Origin: Armillaria gallica
Taxonomy: Eukaryota > Basidiomycota > Agaricomycetes > Agaricales > Physalacriaceae
DNA length: 64,000 bases
Direction of reading: 5' to 3'
Assembly (NCBI GenBank): GCA_037576215.1
Contig: JBANDB010000021.1
Location: 434,001-498,000 of the forward strand
The notes beneath the pieces are model-generated. The model saw nothing but the letters and a program-made list of their open reading frames with translations, searched no databases and was not told the DNA's origin. Position 1 is the stretch's first letter, and each line of letters begins with the position of its first letter. This document shows positions 11,291 to 23,228 of this stretch, piece by piece. Position numbers and translations under genes: made by a program.

Positions 11291-12979
11291 ATCCCTGGCT
11301 TGGACAAGAATAATGACCGCACGAGTGGAGTTATGAATAATGATATAGACTTACGAAACTCTTACCGCAATCAATCGTACTTCAATGTGAGCACTGATCT
11401 ATGGATAACTACACAGGTCCCGTACCTACGGTATGTCACCTGTGGTGACACTCTCTACGTCTGGTGAAAGCTCAGGATGGCACGAATACATTACTCCAAG
11501 AAGAGACCAATGCATCTGAACTGGTTTTGGGTGCCTGACTATGAAGTAAGTGCAGAAGGGACATCGAATAAAAGACCGAGTCCCTGTTGCATATGTCAGC
11601 TTGCGTCGAAAAAAAAGTCTTTCTTCAAGCTGTACTCCCCAAGCAAGGTAGCAGATTGGAGAGACTCAACCAGCTGTATTTCAAGTAATTCCTGCAGCTT
11701 TAATATAAGTATGAATGAGAAAAATGTTGGCGTTCGCTTCTATTCTTGAACTCTGTCATTTGAGGCTGCAGGAGAAAGAAAGCTGCGACGCGTTGACGTG
11801 TTTAGGGGTAAGCTACGAGCAGCACGTGGCCCGTCGGAGCTTTCGGCCGCAAATCCGAACCGACCTCATCCAACGACTTCGATGGTCATTCGTGCTAACT
11901 CCTTCTGACTCTCCTTCCGGTATCGAGAATTCCAGGAGTCTATTGTTGTCAAACATAGCTGAGCTTAATGGCATACTTGCTGTACCCATCATCTAACTGT
12001 CTACCCAATACTTGCAGCCGACACGCAGCACGTCTCCTTCGCTCGTACAATTTTTCTACTCACTGGAGATATAGATTGGTCCATCTCGACTATGGGACCC
12101 GCCGCGTACCATGTCGTGCTGATTTACTCTACCTCTTATTTGAAAACTTTTCCTCCGACTCGGTGAAATAGATTCAGACATCAAGCTCCCGTGGACATAC
12201 ATAGGTACGTTTCCGTCTTCTTTCCAAGCGCCCAATAACTATCTCTCCAGTCCTGCCTGTACCGTGTGTATATGGATGGTACCAATGGGTACTTTGAATA
12301 CCAAAGTGTTCCCATCGGAATCAGGAAGCTCTAGTAACACGTGAGTCTCTTTTCCTTTTCATCTCTTCTAGCTCGCTACTGTACATCAAACGTCCAGATG
12401 AGATTGTGATCATAGCACTTTGGCATTCTCGCGTTTACGCTCTTTTTTCTCTGGTCTGACACTTACACAGGTCTCCCGGAAGCAAACCTAGCTTACAAGG
12501 AACCTACGCATCCTTCCTGAACAGGACAGACGTCTTCATAAATTACAGGAGTACGTTACACGCGTTTGCTTAAGTCCGAGCATCTGCCCCCTTTCAAAGT
12601 GACCGTATACGTTTATGTGTACGTATGGGTCCAAAAGCATCCGCGGAAGCAGCCCCGATCAGCAATTCAACAACTGACCGTCATCTGTTCGACGATGCAA
12701 GCAAATGATGTCATTCATCGAGTCTCTTGGTTTAATTCTATATACTATATGATATACACTCATCATTTTGCAGCCCTTCCGTGACAAAGGTAACCAACGT
12801 CGTGTACTTCTCTGCACTCTGCGAGGTTCTGTTGACTGAAAGCCTCACCGACAGAAGCAGGATATAGCGGTATCATTGGTTGGTTCCGTATATGCGGCCC
12901 ATGTAGTTGCACATACGCCCAACTCTCCCGCAAGTGTATTCAGACAAAGATTTTGATGGCGAGGCGCTATTAATGGCTT
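11291..12979. other. Unresolved sequence with blocks repeated at 14-15.4 kb
   Basis: No intact gene was found. Several blocks, including GTGAGTCTCTT, CTCTAG-TCGCTACT near 12340-12390 and AAGCATCCG-GGAAG near 12636, recur in the same order near 14546-14600 and 15172. The region may hold exons of a decayed gene duplicated to 14-15.4 kb. Confidence 0.3.
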
Positions 12980-13560
12980 GAAGCAGATGCAGCAGTCTGT
13001 AGGTACTTAGTTTTCCTGGAACATATTCATGATTAAAACAGCATAACAGTAGGACCAGGAAATGTAAAAACACGTCGATTGAATGTAATTTACATCAAAA
13101 AATCCGTTGTTCGTTACCAAGCGCACACACCCATGCGTCAAGGGTAGACGACTTTGCCCACGAAGGGTGTCTCATTGTAAACCACCAGATCCATTGTGAC
13201 AGCTAGCTAACCGACGGTCAACGTCAGCGCATCACGGCCGTGCACTAGAGCTGATGCCTCCCTCAAAGGAGGGGACCCGCCGTGTTCCACAGGCGAACGA
13301 AGTACACTGTGAGGCACGCTTGGAGGTCCGAACACATACTCGGTTCAGAAGAATATGACCTTGCTGTATTGGTTTTGATTTTTGCTCGACTGGCTGGGGC
13401 GATCTGAGACAAGGCAAGATCGGGTAATTTTGTTGGCAGTCTGCAATAAATCACAAAATTGACAACTAGCGATAGAGGACAATGCAGAGGTATTGACGAG
13501 GTCTTTCTTACTTTATGCTCCGAGAAAATAGGTGACATCTCTCTGGGATAATACAATCAA
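12980..13560. repeat. Dispersed repeat, copy 1
   Basis: Shares ordered blocks with 51170-51650: GTAAACCACCAG, a GTGTTC...ACTGTGAG...GGAGGTCC series, AGATCGGGTAATTT and GGCAGTCT, then a CAATCAAGA tail. The left part also resembles 2670-2760. No TIR, LTR or coding motif could be assigned, so the class is unknown. Confidence 0.45.
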
Positions 13561-15528
13561 GACTCCAGACAAACTCCAGATCGGAAAAAGCAGGAAAAGG
13601 GCTGAGGGCGGAAACGTCAAATCCTGCTTTAAAAACAACAACGTGTACTCGCTGCTATTCTCCTGAAGTTCTTAATACCTGGACGAATTGCCGAGCCAGT
13701 GTCGCACCAGTCTAGGAGGATGATGGACAACAACACCACGAGCACGATTGATTTTGAAATTGATTTCCTTTTCTTGCTTCTTGTCATCATTGTCGCTGGC
13801 GCGCGCTCTCTGAGTATCGCTTTCCCGCGAAGCTCTCCCGACCCGACGAGGACCTTGAATCCATGTGCAGAACATGGCCAGTTACGAATGAACTTATCGA
13901 CGACGACAGCAAATACATGCAGCAAAGATACCGAACCGCCAGGGTCTCGCGTTTGATCGACGGTTCATTTTTGGGTTTTCCTGGTCGACGAAATCCGAGT
14001 ACGTTTGATTGTTTTGAAAGCTATTCAATGCTCTCATTCTAGTTTCAGATGCGCGCCCAGTGAAAACGAGTCGACGCGCTGGCCCAAAATGGCAGTAGTG
14101 AGACTTTGTTCAAATAATCGCCTTTCCTTCACTACCACCACCACCATCACCCACAAACAACCCCGAACTACCCACCTTTCTGCAATGATATCTACTCTAG
14201 AAATCAATCTCGCCCTCCGTCGCGCCTTCAAGAATCGGTACCAGAACCGAGAAACAAAAGCGCAGACATCGCCCAAAGACGAATTGGTGAAGAGCCAAGT
14301 CTCTATAGAGACGGGGAAGACAAGTAAGCCGCCGTGCCCTTTTCACACATTAGAATTCTTATGTCTCCATCAGCGACGGCAAAGAAGAATCGCCCTAACC
14401 AAAGAAAAAAGGAATTCAACTCTGGTATGCGCGCCGGTCTCTCTCAATGGCATTTTCAGCCAACCGCCTTTTGTTATCTAGGCCGAGCGTCTTCCCCGGA
14501 GACTGGTTATAGACACAGCTGGAACCAGGAAGGTCTTGCAATGCGTGAGTCTCTTCTCCTTCCCTAGGGCATGTCGCTGATTTCCTCTAGTTCGCTACTC
14601 TACCTCAACGGTCCGAATGGGATTCTAATTATATAGCCTGTACGTACTCGTGTTTCCCCTTCTTTCTTTCGTTTGACGCAATGACAGATCTCATCCATAC
14701 ACATGCCTATCGTATTTTGCTGTCCGATGCTATAATATCTTCTGGGGAATTTTCAATTCTGTGATTGTTGGTGTGATGGGCGAGAGTCTGGCGTTGCTTA
14801 GCACAGAATAGACGAGACGGCGAGCTGCTCGTCAAAGTATCCGATCAGCTCTTCTTCGGAAATCGCGATTCCTCGACTCCTCCTCAGTGCCTTGTATTCA
14901 TTCCTACCACCGCCCGAATTAGCCTTAGATATAACGCTCGCCATCATTCTGCGACTCACCAAGCTATGACCTCCAACAGCATGTGAAGCAAAGCCAGGTA
15001 CAAAGATCCTACGCGTTCTTGTCGAGTGCGATAGCCAGTTTCACAGTCGTGTCTAGCGAAAACAGGTCCGATTCTTGTTTGTTATGTACGTTGAACGCCC
15101 CGCCGCTGCCGACATAAGTGTTGCTGTTACATTTCATGACGGTTGCATGCGCCATGAATGGTATAGGTCCACAAGCATCCGTGGAAGTAAAAACGACCAT
15201 ATTAATACCGCGACCGCTATCTGTTCGACTGAGCAAGCAGAGCTTCTGGCGTGTGATTTATTGGACTCTTCGTTCAATTCTTCAAGTAGCCACCACCGTC
15301 TTTGCAGCCCTACCGTCCCTACCACAGTACAGGTGTTTCATCAGCGTCTCCAACAAAGTTCCGTCGCCTGAAGCTTTCGTCAGCGGGAGTAAGATATCAA
15401 GTAGTTGATCCGCCCAACAGACAGAGAAGACCAGTCCATTCTGTATAGTTTGGCTGAGGCACTAACTAGTATTCTAGTAACTGCGCAGTGTAGTATCTTT
15501 AGAACATACATAACGATAAAGTTAGCGA
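13561..15528. other. Unresolved sequence with possible decayed exons
   Basis: Holds the second copy of the blocks at 12.2-12.7 kb. On the plus strand, frames starting near 14186 (MISTLEINLALRRAFKNRY) end at plausible donors. On the minus strand a frame at 15009-15236 (contains NMVVFTSTDACGPIPFMAH) and one near 15000-14810 (RIFVPGFASHAVGGHSLVS) look coding-like. None is recognised and no complete exon chain was found. Confidence 0.25.
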
Positions 15529-16897
15529 CTAAGTAGATTGGTACGTGTATACAAGAAGCGGTTCGCTTGCCGAAAGCTGCTTGGGCATGAGAGTAACCAT
15601 CCTATGCCCCTGAACGGCTTTGCCGTTGGATCCAAAGTACCGTTCACTTTCAAAATTCCAAGATTCATTACCACGGACCCAGTTTGCGATGCCATGTAGG
15701 TAGTGGGATGCAATAGCATCGTAGCCTCGTTACCATCCTGTATATTAGAAGGGACTGTCACAGGACTAATAGCATCGGTCTCTGCCCCCCATGATGGTAT
15801 CTCCGTCCACAGCGTCAGGAACTTGTTCCTCGTTGATCGATAAAGGTCCTCTACCCATGAGGGTGCGTCATGAAGATCACATTTCATCTCGTTCATGACG
15901 GAAGTAATGATGTTACGGGGATACTCTTCTAATGCCTGCTCTTTATTGTACGAAGCAAGGTCCTGGTAGACGTGAGTGTTGTGACTGAACGAAAGGCCAG
16001 CAAAGTCTTACATTATCCAGAATAATCATATCCCGAGCCAAACTTTGCAGAGCAACGACAGTTGGATGGTAGAATACATCATCAGGAAGGTCATAGCTTA
16101 GCTCTAGCATTGCAAATGACGGGTAAACTCCGGTGGTGAGACGACGAACATCAAAATAATCGTCAATGTTCCGAATATAACGATGATGACGATCCTTTGC
16201 TTGTTGGACGACAGAATCTGTATAGTGTCCAAAACATTCAACGAAGCGCCTCTGGGAGGTACTACTCGCCGAACTGGCGCCAAGTGCCCAGAACCTGAAG
16301 TCAGTATCAGAGCAAGCCGGGACTGGAGGAAAAGAAACTTTACTCCTGTGCAACGACCCCAAGAACGACCTCTCCATCTGGATGCGGTTTAGTTGGGTTT
16401 CTGATGGCGTCCATTACAACGTCTGCGTATTTACGGACGACATTGGGAGAGGCGATGTCGGTGTACTCGTCGAAAACGAAAAAAATAAAATAAAATAAAA
16501 TAGACTAAATCGCATGCAGTGCGAAGGTGCTCTACCACAAGGTTAAAAGGTCGCCTCTAGACAAATTGGTACAATAAAAAAACCTTTTGTCGCTTCTAGG
16601 TATGCCAACGAAGTCAATAAACCTTGGAAAAGCCATTAGCATAGTCCGGACTAGAAATATAGTGCATACTGAAAGCGCAACGATCAAATGCACTGAGCAA
16701 TGCCAATCAGTAAAGGCTGAAAGGGGACTCAGCTGAAAACCTTACTACTGAGCGTCCGACCGAAACGCTTTGAAGGACTGGAACCAAGCTTCCGACGCAG
16801 CCTTGACTTCCTCATAGTGAGGATTGATTCTGCGAGGCCAAGGCCAGTACGTGAGAACATTGGGAAGGCGGTAGGCTATGTCAGATTGAGTGTCCAT
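15529..16897 (-). CDS. Sesquiterpene synthase with a frameshift in exon 4
   Basis: Class I terpene cyclase of the Agaricomycete Cop-like group, expected to cyclise farnesyl diphosphate. Exons: 16897-16749, 16692-16670, 16622-16584, 16531-16344, 16294-16012, 15962-15767, 15725-15529. Motifs in order are [21 protein letters not shown] at the N-terminus, the metal-binding DEYTD preceded by FFVF, the NSE-type NDLASYNKE formed across the 16012/15962 join, and a C-terminal [17 protein letters not shown]. The stop is at 15529-15531. Exon 4 contains a (TTTTA)n run between CDL and FFVFDEYTD that leaves 34 nt where the frame needs a multiple of three. As sequenced, everything from DEYTD onward is out of frame. 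All other joins are clean, so loss of function is recent or the repeat length was misread. The product specificity cannot be told. Confidence 0.85.
16479..16501. repeat. (AAAAT)n microsatellite in terpene synthase exon 4
   Basis: Seven A, then TAAAA units repeated three times, on the plus strand. It lies directly upstream (in gene direction) of the codons for FFVFDEYTD and causes the frameshift. Confidence 0.9.
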
Positions 16898-19030
16898 GGT
16901 GCGAGGGACTGGGAAAGGTGATGCTTCTGTATCACAGGACGTTCTGAACTTTTATGCATTCACAAGTTTGGCTGGTGGATGATTATGGAGCATTGAATGA
17001 TCCGGAAAGAAATATGGCTTACTTGAACTTCTTAAGCATGCGGCTTGTAACAGGATGAATGTTTTAATAAACGCCATACAGTTGCTTCCGGATGGCAGTT
17101 CGTGCGAAGGCGTTTACTTCAAGGAGCAACGACTCTGCCCATATATTGAATCAAACGCTACCACAATACCGAACGCATAGTTTCGAAGTTAACGTTCATC
17201 CGTCAAGGACTCGGAAGTCTCCATCACCGGTTGTCGTCGAAGTGACTAGATAACTTGAGGGCAGTCGGCGCAAAGACTCACATTCTGCCAATAACTTACT
17301 TTGATAGACCATGCCTGGCACGCATCCTGCTTCCGAGCGTCCTCAGCTATTTAGAAAGTTACGGTTCAAGCTCAAAAGGTTGTGCGGTAGATGCCGAAGA
17401 CGCGTAAGCAGCCCAATTTCAATTTTACGGCATTTGCCTTCTTTTACCCACCCCCGTGATCCTTCGTGTTCCGAATGAGACTTATGTATGAAAGCTGACA
17501 AACATGAGCATCGGTACGCTGCTTCACAGAGTGTAGCGCTAACCCGCAAGTAATCCGCGGATTTGGATCAAGAATGCCAGATAAAACTTCGACGGGTCGT
17601 GGTAATGTGGCCATCTGTCTGGGATGGGCTCTGCTGTTCTCTGTTGGGCTTTCGTTCGTTGAAGCTATGGAAGATGTACGTCTTAGTCCTGTTTTAATCG
17701 CGCCCCCCTTGCTATGACCATCGGCCCCGTTACATCAGCAGCCACTTTTGGAAGGACTTTCCCACCACCTCGAGGGCAACTACTGCGTGTTGCATCGTAG
17801 CACCACTCATATTTCTGCTACTCTTGTGTCTTTGCCATACCATGGCCTCAACCTTTTCTTGGAAGCTATGTGAAGATCTTCAGGCACGGCATCCAGCATC
17901 AAAAGTAAATTTCGCTCTGCATCAGATGGGATAGCAGGCAAATAGCAGGGATACCGGTGTTTTGAGGAAATCCGGCTCAAGACGTTCGCTTATGGGGCAT
18001 TTTTAGAACATAGAATTCAATATCAGTATTTTGTGAGTAGTACAGCGCGTCGATAGCAGAGGAATGAGAGCAATTTCATGTCAAGACGGAAGAATAAATG
18101 AACGTGTTCCTTGAGCACGTGATAGTTTTACGTAACGGAATCGATGGTTATAGCAAGAACCCCCTGGGAAAAAAACAGACTACATACATACCGTCCCTCC
18201 CTCTATCATTAGGTATGTATCGTCCGTCTGTCTATGAGAGACTATGTACGTCTTGCACTGTATTTCGTTTTTGCTCGGTTCGGTAACTGCAGAATAGCCA
18301 AATTTTGATCGTTGGACGTCTTACTATTCTGCTATGGTAATCGGGAGAATGACCGTAATGTCCCTTGAAGTTCGGGCGGCCTATTATTGATGCCATGGAA
18401 AACACCGGTAGACATGTTAATCTCAAGCTGATCTATCCGCCGAATCTGACCGCATAATGACTAGGGCAATCAAAGCTAAGGTGCCGATGCTTCCAAGTCA
18501 ACTATCGGCCGCCCAAGTTTCTTTCGTCCAAATGTCGCGGTGTCTTTACTCTTAGAGGAATACTCGTAAGTATGGTCATTTTCTTGCTAGTATTTACGAA
18601 CTTTATATGTTTTTAGGAGGAGGAGGAAGTTTTATTCAGCGACCAGTGCTGGGCGGATCAGATCATCAAAATCGGTGCATCAGCTCTCCGAGCCGCTTCG
18701 CCTTTCTACGAGGAAACGCCATAGTGCCTGTGAGCTATTTTCTCACCAGTAGGCCTCTTCTGTCTTTGCACGGAGAAGCGGCGGACTGACAAAATGGCGC
18801 AAGTATGCATATATCACCGGCATGTCTTAAATACGAGTGGCACAATGTGGTTAGTCTCAAAACATTTCCTCGATGAACTACTGACGACCAAGAAGGAAGA
18901 AAGCTTTACAGACGGCTGGTTGAATCCTAACGTGTCTTCTACCAGGACATCTGACTCGAGCTAAGGCGATGTCGTCCACTCCCTATTTTCTGAGCACAGA
19001 AACTGTGATATTTCGCCGTTTCTCGCGGGT
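16898..19030. other. Region without a supported gene
   Basis: Contains the terpene synthase promoter side (16898 onward). A 47-codon frame starting at about 17576 (MPDKTSTGRGNVAICLGW...) has one hydrophobic segment but no support as a gene. The rest shows only scattered short frames. Confidence 0.3.
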
Positions 19031-19035
19031 AAGAA

Positions 19036-19225
19036 GAATTCTGCGTGGTAGCCTGCGTGGCTGCATGGTCGCGTGGAGCGTGGCTGCGTGTTTGTCAACG
19101 TGGTTGACAAATCGTAGGACTCCTATCAAAAGTTGATCAAGTCCATCAAACGCGACGAGAGTTGACGCGTTCCTTTACAGCGCTTCCGGAAAATAATGAG
19201 AATCAAAGAAAATGTCGTCATCGGT
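19036..19225. repeat. GCGTGG-rich repeat, short copy
   Basis: Starts with AATTCTGCGTGGTAGCCTGC and has several GCGTGGCTGC-type units. It ends with TACAGCGCTTCCGGAAAATA followed by ATGAGAATC and GTCGTCAT. Both ends match the longer copy at 27866-28950 in the same order, so it looks like an internally deleted copy. Confidence 0.6.
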
Positions 19226-19805
19226 TACATCGCTCAATAATCAAGGATATTTACCTAGTTTGGTCATAACCCTTCGACACATTCAAGACACATTTGGCAG
19301 CATCTCTCCTTTGCTGACCACTACAAACATCCTTTTACTCGTCCTGTACCACGCCAAAAAAGCGGTAGTCGTTATCGTTGATGTAAATATGGTAGCAGGG
19401 CTCAACACAGGGGCTTCTACCAATTCCTGCAATCCGTCCTCGAAGAGGGATTTTATCAATCTTTTTGCGTATCGTCTGGATGAGTTCTCCCGACGCGTGC
19501 TCCAATGCTCTTCCAGGATTAGACCTCTTTTATTTGCTAATATTATCGTGTTTCCAAATCTTCCCGCCGATTTTACAACCATCGTTCGGGATAGCTATGC
19601 ATTTGGTTGTTGCATAATCGAGAACTTCTAGACTTTCGACGCCATGGAATGCAGGATTAATTCTGATATTTCGTTATATTCCCTTGCCGGTCTCCGATTC
19701 AAGCGAGCTCATTAAACTGAAACGACAAGGTTTTGATGAAAACAAGGACGATTGCGACAGTGGGCATTGAAAACCTACGGGATGAATTGGCTGCTGTGGA
19801 GTAAA
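19226..19805. other. Stretch without a supported gene
   Basis: Overlapping open frames exist on both strands (plus 19212-19631, minus 19283-19582) with no domain motif. The plus frame starts inside the repeat, so it is probably chance. Confidence 0.25.
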
Positions 19806-21205
19806 TCATTCGTAGACCACTTTTATCTCCTCGCATATCGCGTCCCAGTCCTGCTGATCCTCCAAATTAGCAAAAGTGAGCTTGTGCCATGATTTGAGCC
19901 GAAGTTCTTTCAACGCCCCAGTTCCAGTCGTAGAACTACCGTTGATATCTGTGGTCCCATCGGACACGCGTTCCTTCATTGGTATGTAGCGTGATCGCAA
20001 CATACGAAAAAGGACAGCTGGAGTGAAAGTAGAAACTCCAGCAGAAGAAGTGAAGAGCTGAAGAGTGAGGGTTGGGAGATTTGGGAGTATATGATGTGAC
20101 TGCGAAACGGTGAGCCCGTTGAACAAGGTATCTGGAAGGATACTTGTACAGAACCAGAGGTGCACAACACTATCGGCGACTTCGAGGAACTCAAGAAGAG
20201 CCCTGATGTTCCGGAAAAGGGAGACGTTCAATGAGAGACGGAGTGTTCGCAGTTCACCAGAGATTGCATGTATGGGAAAGCGAGGGCTCAACGCATCGGG
20301 GCAATCATACTTGGTCAAATTCGACCAAGGAAGGAGTAACACGCGTGAGGGATCTGCATCATCGAGAGATCGGAAAGTACGGAGCTGAGGGGTTGATTGG
20401 AAGGTGTCAACCTTCATGTTCAGTGCCGGCGCATTTCGTCGGTTCCAGATACGAACAACAAGGGTGTCCAATCTGGTGAATGAATTTCCGGAGAGGGGCC
20501 TTAGGGCTTCTGGAGGCAAATTGGCACGCAGATATTTCCATCTCGATGAGCTGGTGTCCAGCATGGCCAAGATTGGATGGTCTTCAATCCCGGCGAGGCC
20601 ACTGGAAAGAGAGACGGAAAGCTCGCAACCTCGAGATCGTTCAAGCTGTAATCCAAACTTGAACATGATGTTTCGGTGTGGAATCATGAGGTTAGAATAG
20701 GTGGAGAAGTTCAAAATGAGCGTGGTGCATAAGCGCGGCGACGAGAGAGAGAGATGGTGCGCCACCGATGGCTGACATGGGATAACGTCCACGGAGGTTC
20801 AAGACAACCCAAAGAGTTATGACGACCATAGCGACGAGACGCAGTATCCTCCCAGTCGTAGACGCACCATGAGAAGATCTCTCGAAGGACATCATCGTTA
20901 ATGGTGCGAATGGGGTGTAAAAGAGATCTCGCGTCGTCGATACACGACAGCACCTGTTCTCTTTCGCTGATGAAGGTGTCCAAGATTCTTTGCGCCTCCA
21001 ATATCCTCTCGTCGGGCAGAGAAACTGCGGTTGTGCCACTGATGATAGTCTCGTGTATATTGGCTCTCTCTATCTCGAAGGGCGGGTCATTTTGACTTAA
21101 CAGCTTCTGTACGCGGGATGAACGAAATTGTTGCACCACTGAAGGAATCGCGGGGAGGCCTGGCAAAGCGTGGCAAAGTGGACAAGGTATGGTGGATTCC
21201 GACAT
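19806..21205 (-). CDS. F-box/LRR-type protein with a frameshift
   Basis: The start is MSESTIPCPLCH at 21205. The N-terminal part has the usual Agaricomycete F-box layout: a coiled region ending DDARSLLHPIRTINDDVLREIF, then PPWTLSHVSHRWRTISLS. The LRR-like C-terminal part continues SPRLCTTLILNFSTYSN and contains LPWSNLT and several leucine-rich strands, ending IKVVYE at 19806. The two halves are in different frames. They meet in a (TC)n run at 20742-20754 (plus GAGAGAGAGAGA); removing one TC unit would restore SLSSPRL. No intron can bridge it. F-box proteins recruit substrates to SCF ubiquitin ligases. Either a true slippage mutation or a sequence error. Confidence 0.75.
20742..20754. repeat. 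(GA)n dinucleotide run at the F-box frameshift
   Basis: The plus strand reads CGAGAGAGAGAGATGG here. It sits at the point where the reading frame of the F-box gene changes by two bases. Confidence 0.85.
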
Positions 21206-21398
21206 CTGAAGGCTGAAATGGATGACAAAATACGTTGATTTCACGCAGAAACTGGCTAGTAGAGAAATTTACCTCATGCGTCTTGTAAGAGTCAGAGTAG
21301 ATGAGAGTAATAAAGAGAAGTTGATCGACGTTGGAGTGACAGACAGGAGGAAATTTTTTTGATTACAATTCACAACAGCCTCCGGCCCGACTCGGAAT

Positions 21399-22001
21399 CT
21401 ATGAGTACCTGAGAGCAAATCTAGTAAGCTTGACTTGGTCTTCCGTCACATCTTCCCATTCTTCCTCGTCGTCCTCCACAGAGCTCAATGGCACTACGTC
21501 AAACCTGTCTCCTGCCCAGCCACCTTGCGAAAGATCCATCGTCATTGCACACGACGAGCTATCAGACCAACAGATGTTCGTGAGCAAGACGTTGCCAATA
21601 TCACCACGGTTCACTTCGCTCTTCAACTCTTCGACCACCACATCCCGCCGGACGTAGACGTGCTTCGTCAGATTCCTCAAAACTATTCCTCGCAGACTGA
21701 TGTATCCTCGGGAACGTTCCTCCCTGTAGTAACGGCACACGAAGTCGTAAAACGTCGTTGAATCGTTGTCAGAGTCATCGGAGTCATATGCGTTGATCTC
21801 GGCGACTTCGTCAGAGGTGAGGACGTTGGGTGGGCAATCGCTCGTATAGTCACCGATACACATAATGCGGCAACCCGCCCACGAGCCCGCCAAAAGGGCC
21901 ATTACATCTCTGGAATTGTTGAGAAAGGCTTCGCCCAGTTTCCCCCAGTGACCGAGATCCTCGCGCCTGTCGATATTGACGAGTCGCCAGTATTGGCCCA
22001 T
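21399..22001 (-). CDS. Conserved hypothetical protein, 200 aa (MGQYW type)
   Basis: A single exon beginning MGQYWRLVNIDRREDLGHWGK, which matches a family I recall as widespread in mushroom fungi with unknown function. Further features are LLAGSWAGCRIMCIGDYTSD, an acidic patch (NAYDSDDSDNDS) and an acidic C-terminal stretch (VEDDEEEWEDVTEDQ). No signal peptide or membrane segment. The conserved first residues support the chosen start. Confidence 0.75.
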   Translation of the reverse strand: MGQYWRLVNIDRREDLGHWGKLGEAFLNNSRDVMALLAGSWAGCRIMCIGDYTSDCPPNVLTSDEVAEINAYDSDDSDNDSTTFYDFVCRYYREERSRGYISLRGIVLRNLTKHVYVRRDVVVEELKSEVNRGDIGNVLLTNICWSDSSSCAMTMDLSQGGWAGDRFDVVPLSSVEDDEEEWEDVTEDQVKLTRFALRYS

Positions 22002-23228
22002 AGTAGTAAAGAGTCAGATTCAAAAACAACTAAGGTGGCGGTGGAGAGGAAAGAAACGTTTTGTCTGGTGTTGTTTGGTCATCGACCATGTCAACAACGC
22101 GATCTCGTGATTCGGACCGACGTTCATCCCTCGTGTTTTTCTCGCGTCTTTGTCTGGGCAACGATTCCGAATCAGGTCAAGAAGCGTTCTTTGGCCTAGA
22201 ATACAGAGGGATTCCATCGAATGAATTTTTGTTTGACATCGAAGTAAATACTAAAAACAAGGGTTGCATTGACCCAGTGCCCGCATCCCTTCCACGACCC
22301 TGCGGACCTGCTCTCAATCAACCCGTTGTCTAGGGCATTGATAACCAAAGTTGTCGAGAAACAAGATGCAAGATCTCGTACTGTATCTTTACCGTGGTAT
22401 TGGATCCGCGTTTGACTCCCTTCGTCCAATTATTTTACTCTTTCACCACTTCACACTGTGGCCACTAACGTTACTCGGACCCACGTCACTTGGCTCCGAT
22501 CTATCGCCAGCTTAACTTTACAAGGTATAGAGGGAATCCGAAACCCACTGTCGTGGTTGACTGACACTCTCGGTGACTTTATGTGATTTCTCCCATTAGT
22601 CGACTTCCCAGTGACGCCGATTCGGACATCAGCTTGATTGAGGGACCAATTACTCGTAATCTCGGGGCCTCGTGCCTGATAGACTCAACCTTATCAATCA
22701 AGCTGGTCCAGATCCAGATGCGTGCACACGCTTCGGAAGTCTACTTTTTATTCACACTTGATCACTGCTCCGGCAAGGCTAGCCAGCATCCCGGATTCCC
22801 CATCATTTGAGTATTGCTCGGCATCTTTCAAATACTATTCGGAATATTATTTGTTCTTCACGGTGCTGAAGACAAGGGCGCAAGCACTCAGTACGTATGT
22901 CAGGCAAGAAGGCGGACTGCACCCAATGGCATAGCCATAAGAAAATACACATAACAAGGGTACAATGTCCAGCCTCGTGTTCTACCCGAACTCGCTTGAC
23001 AGTGACTATCTTGGACAATGGAGATCTTATCCCCGATTTGTCTTGAACGGTAACAATCTGGCTTTGGTTTCCAAACAATCGGCGGCTCCCGCAGAGATGG
23101 TACACGATCAAGATTCAGTGCTGGAGCAAGCCCAATCGAGGGTATATTTCTACCTTCGAGTCTTGTCTTTTAAAGTCTTCCTTCAACTTGCATCGTCGCA
23201 AGAAAGTTCGCCTACAAATTTTGCAGTT
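22002..23228. other. Intergenic stretch
   Basis: No supported gene. The last part should contain the 5' leader and promoter of the zinc-finger gene at 23229. A plus-strand open frame from 22965 runs into the first exon but is not supported by the paralogue, which starts at the equivalent of 23229. Confidence 0.35.
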
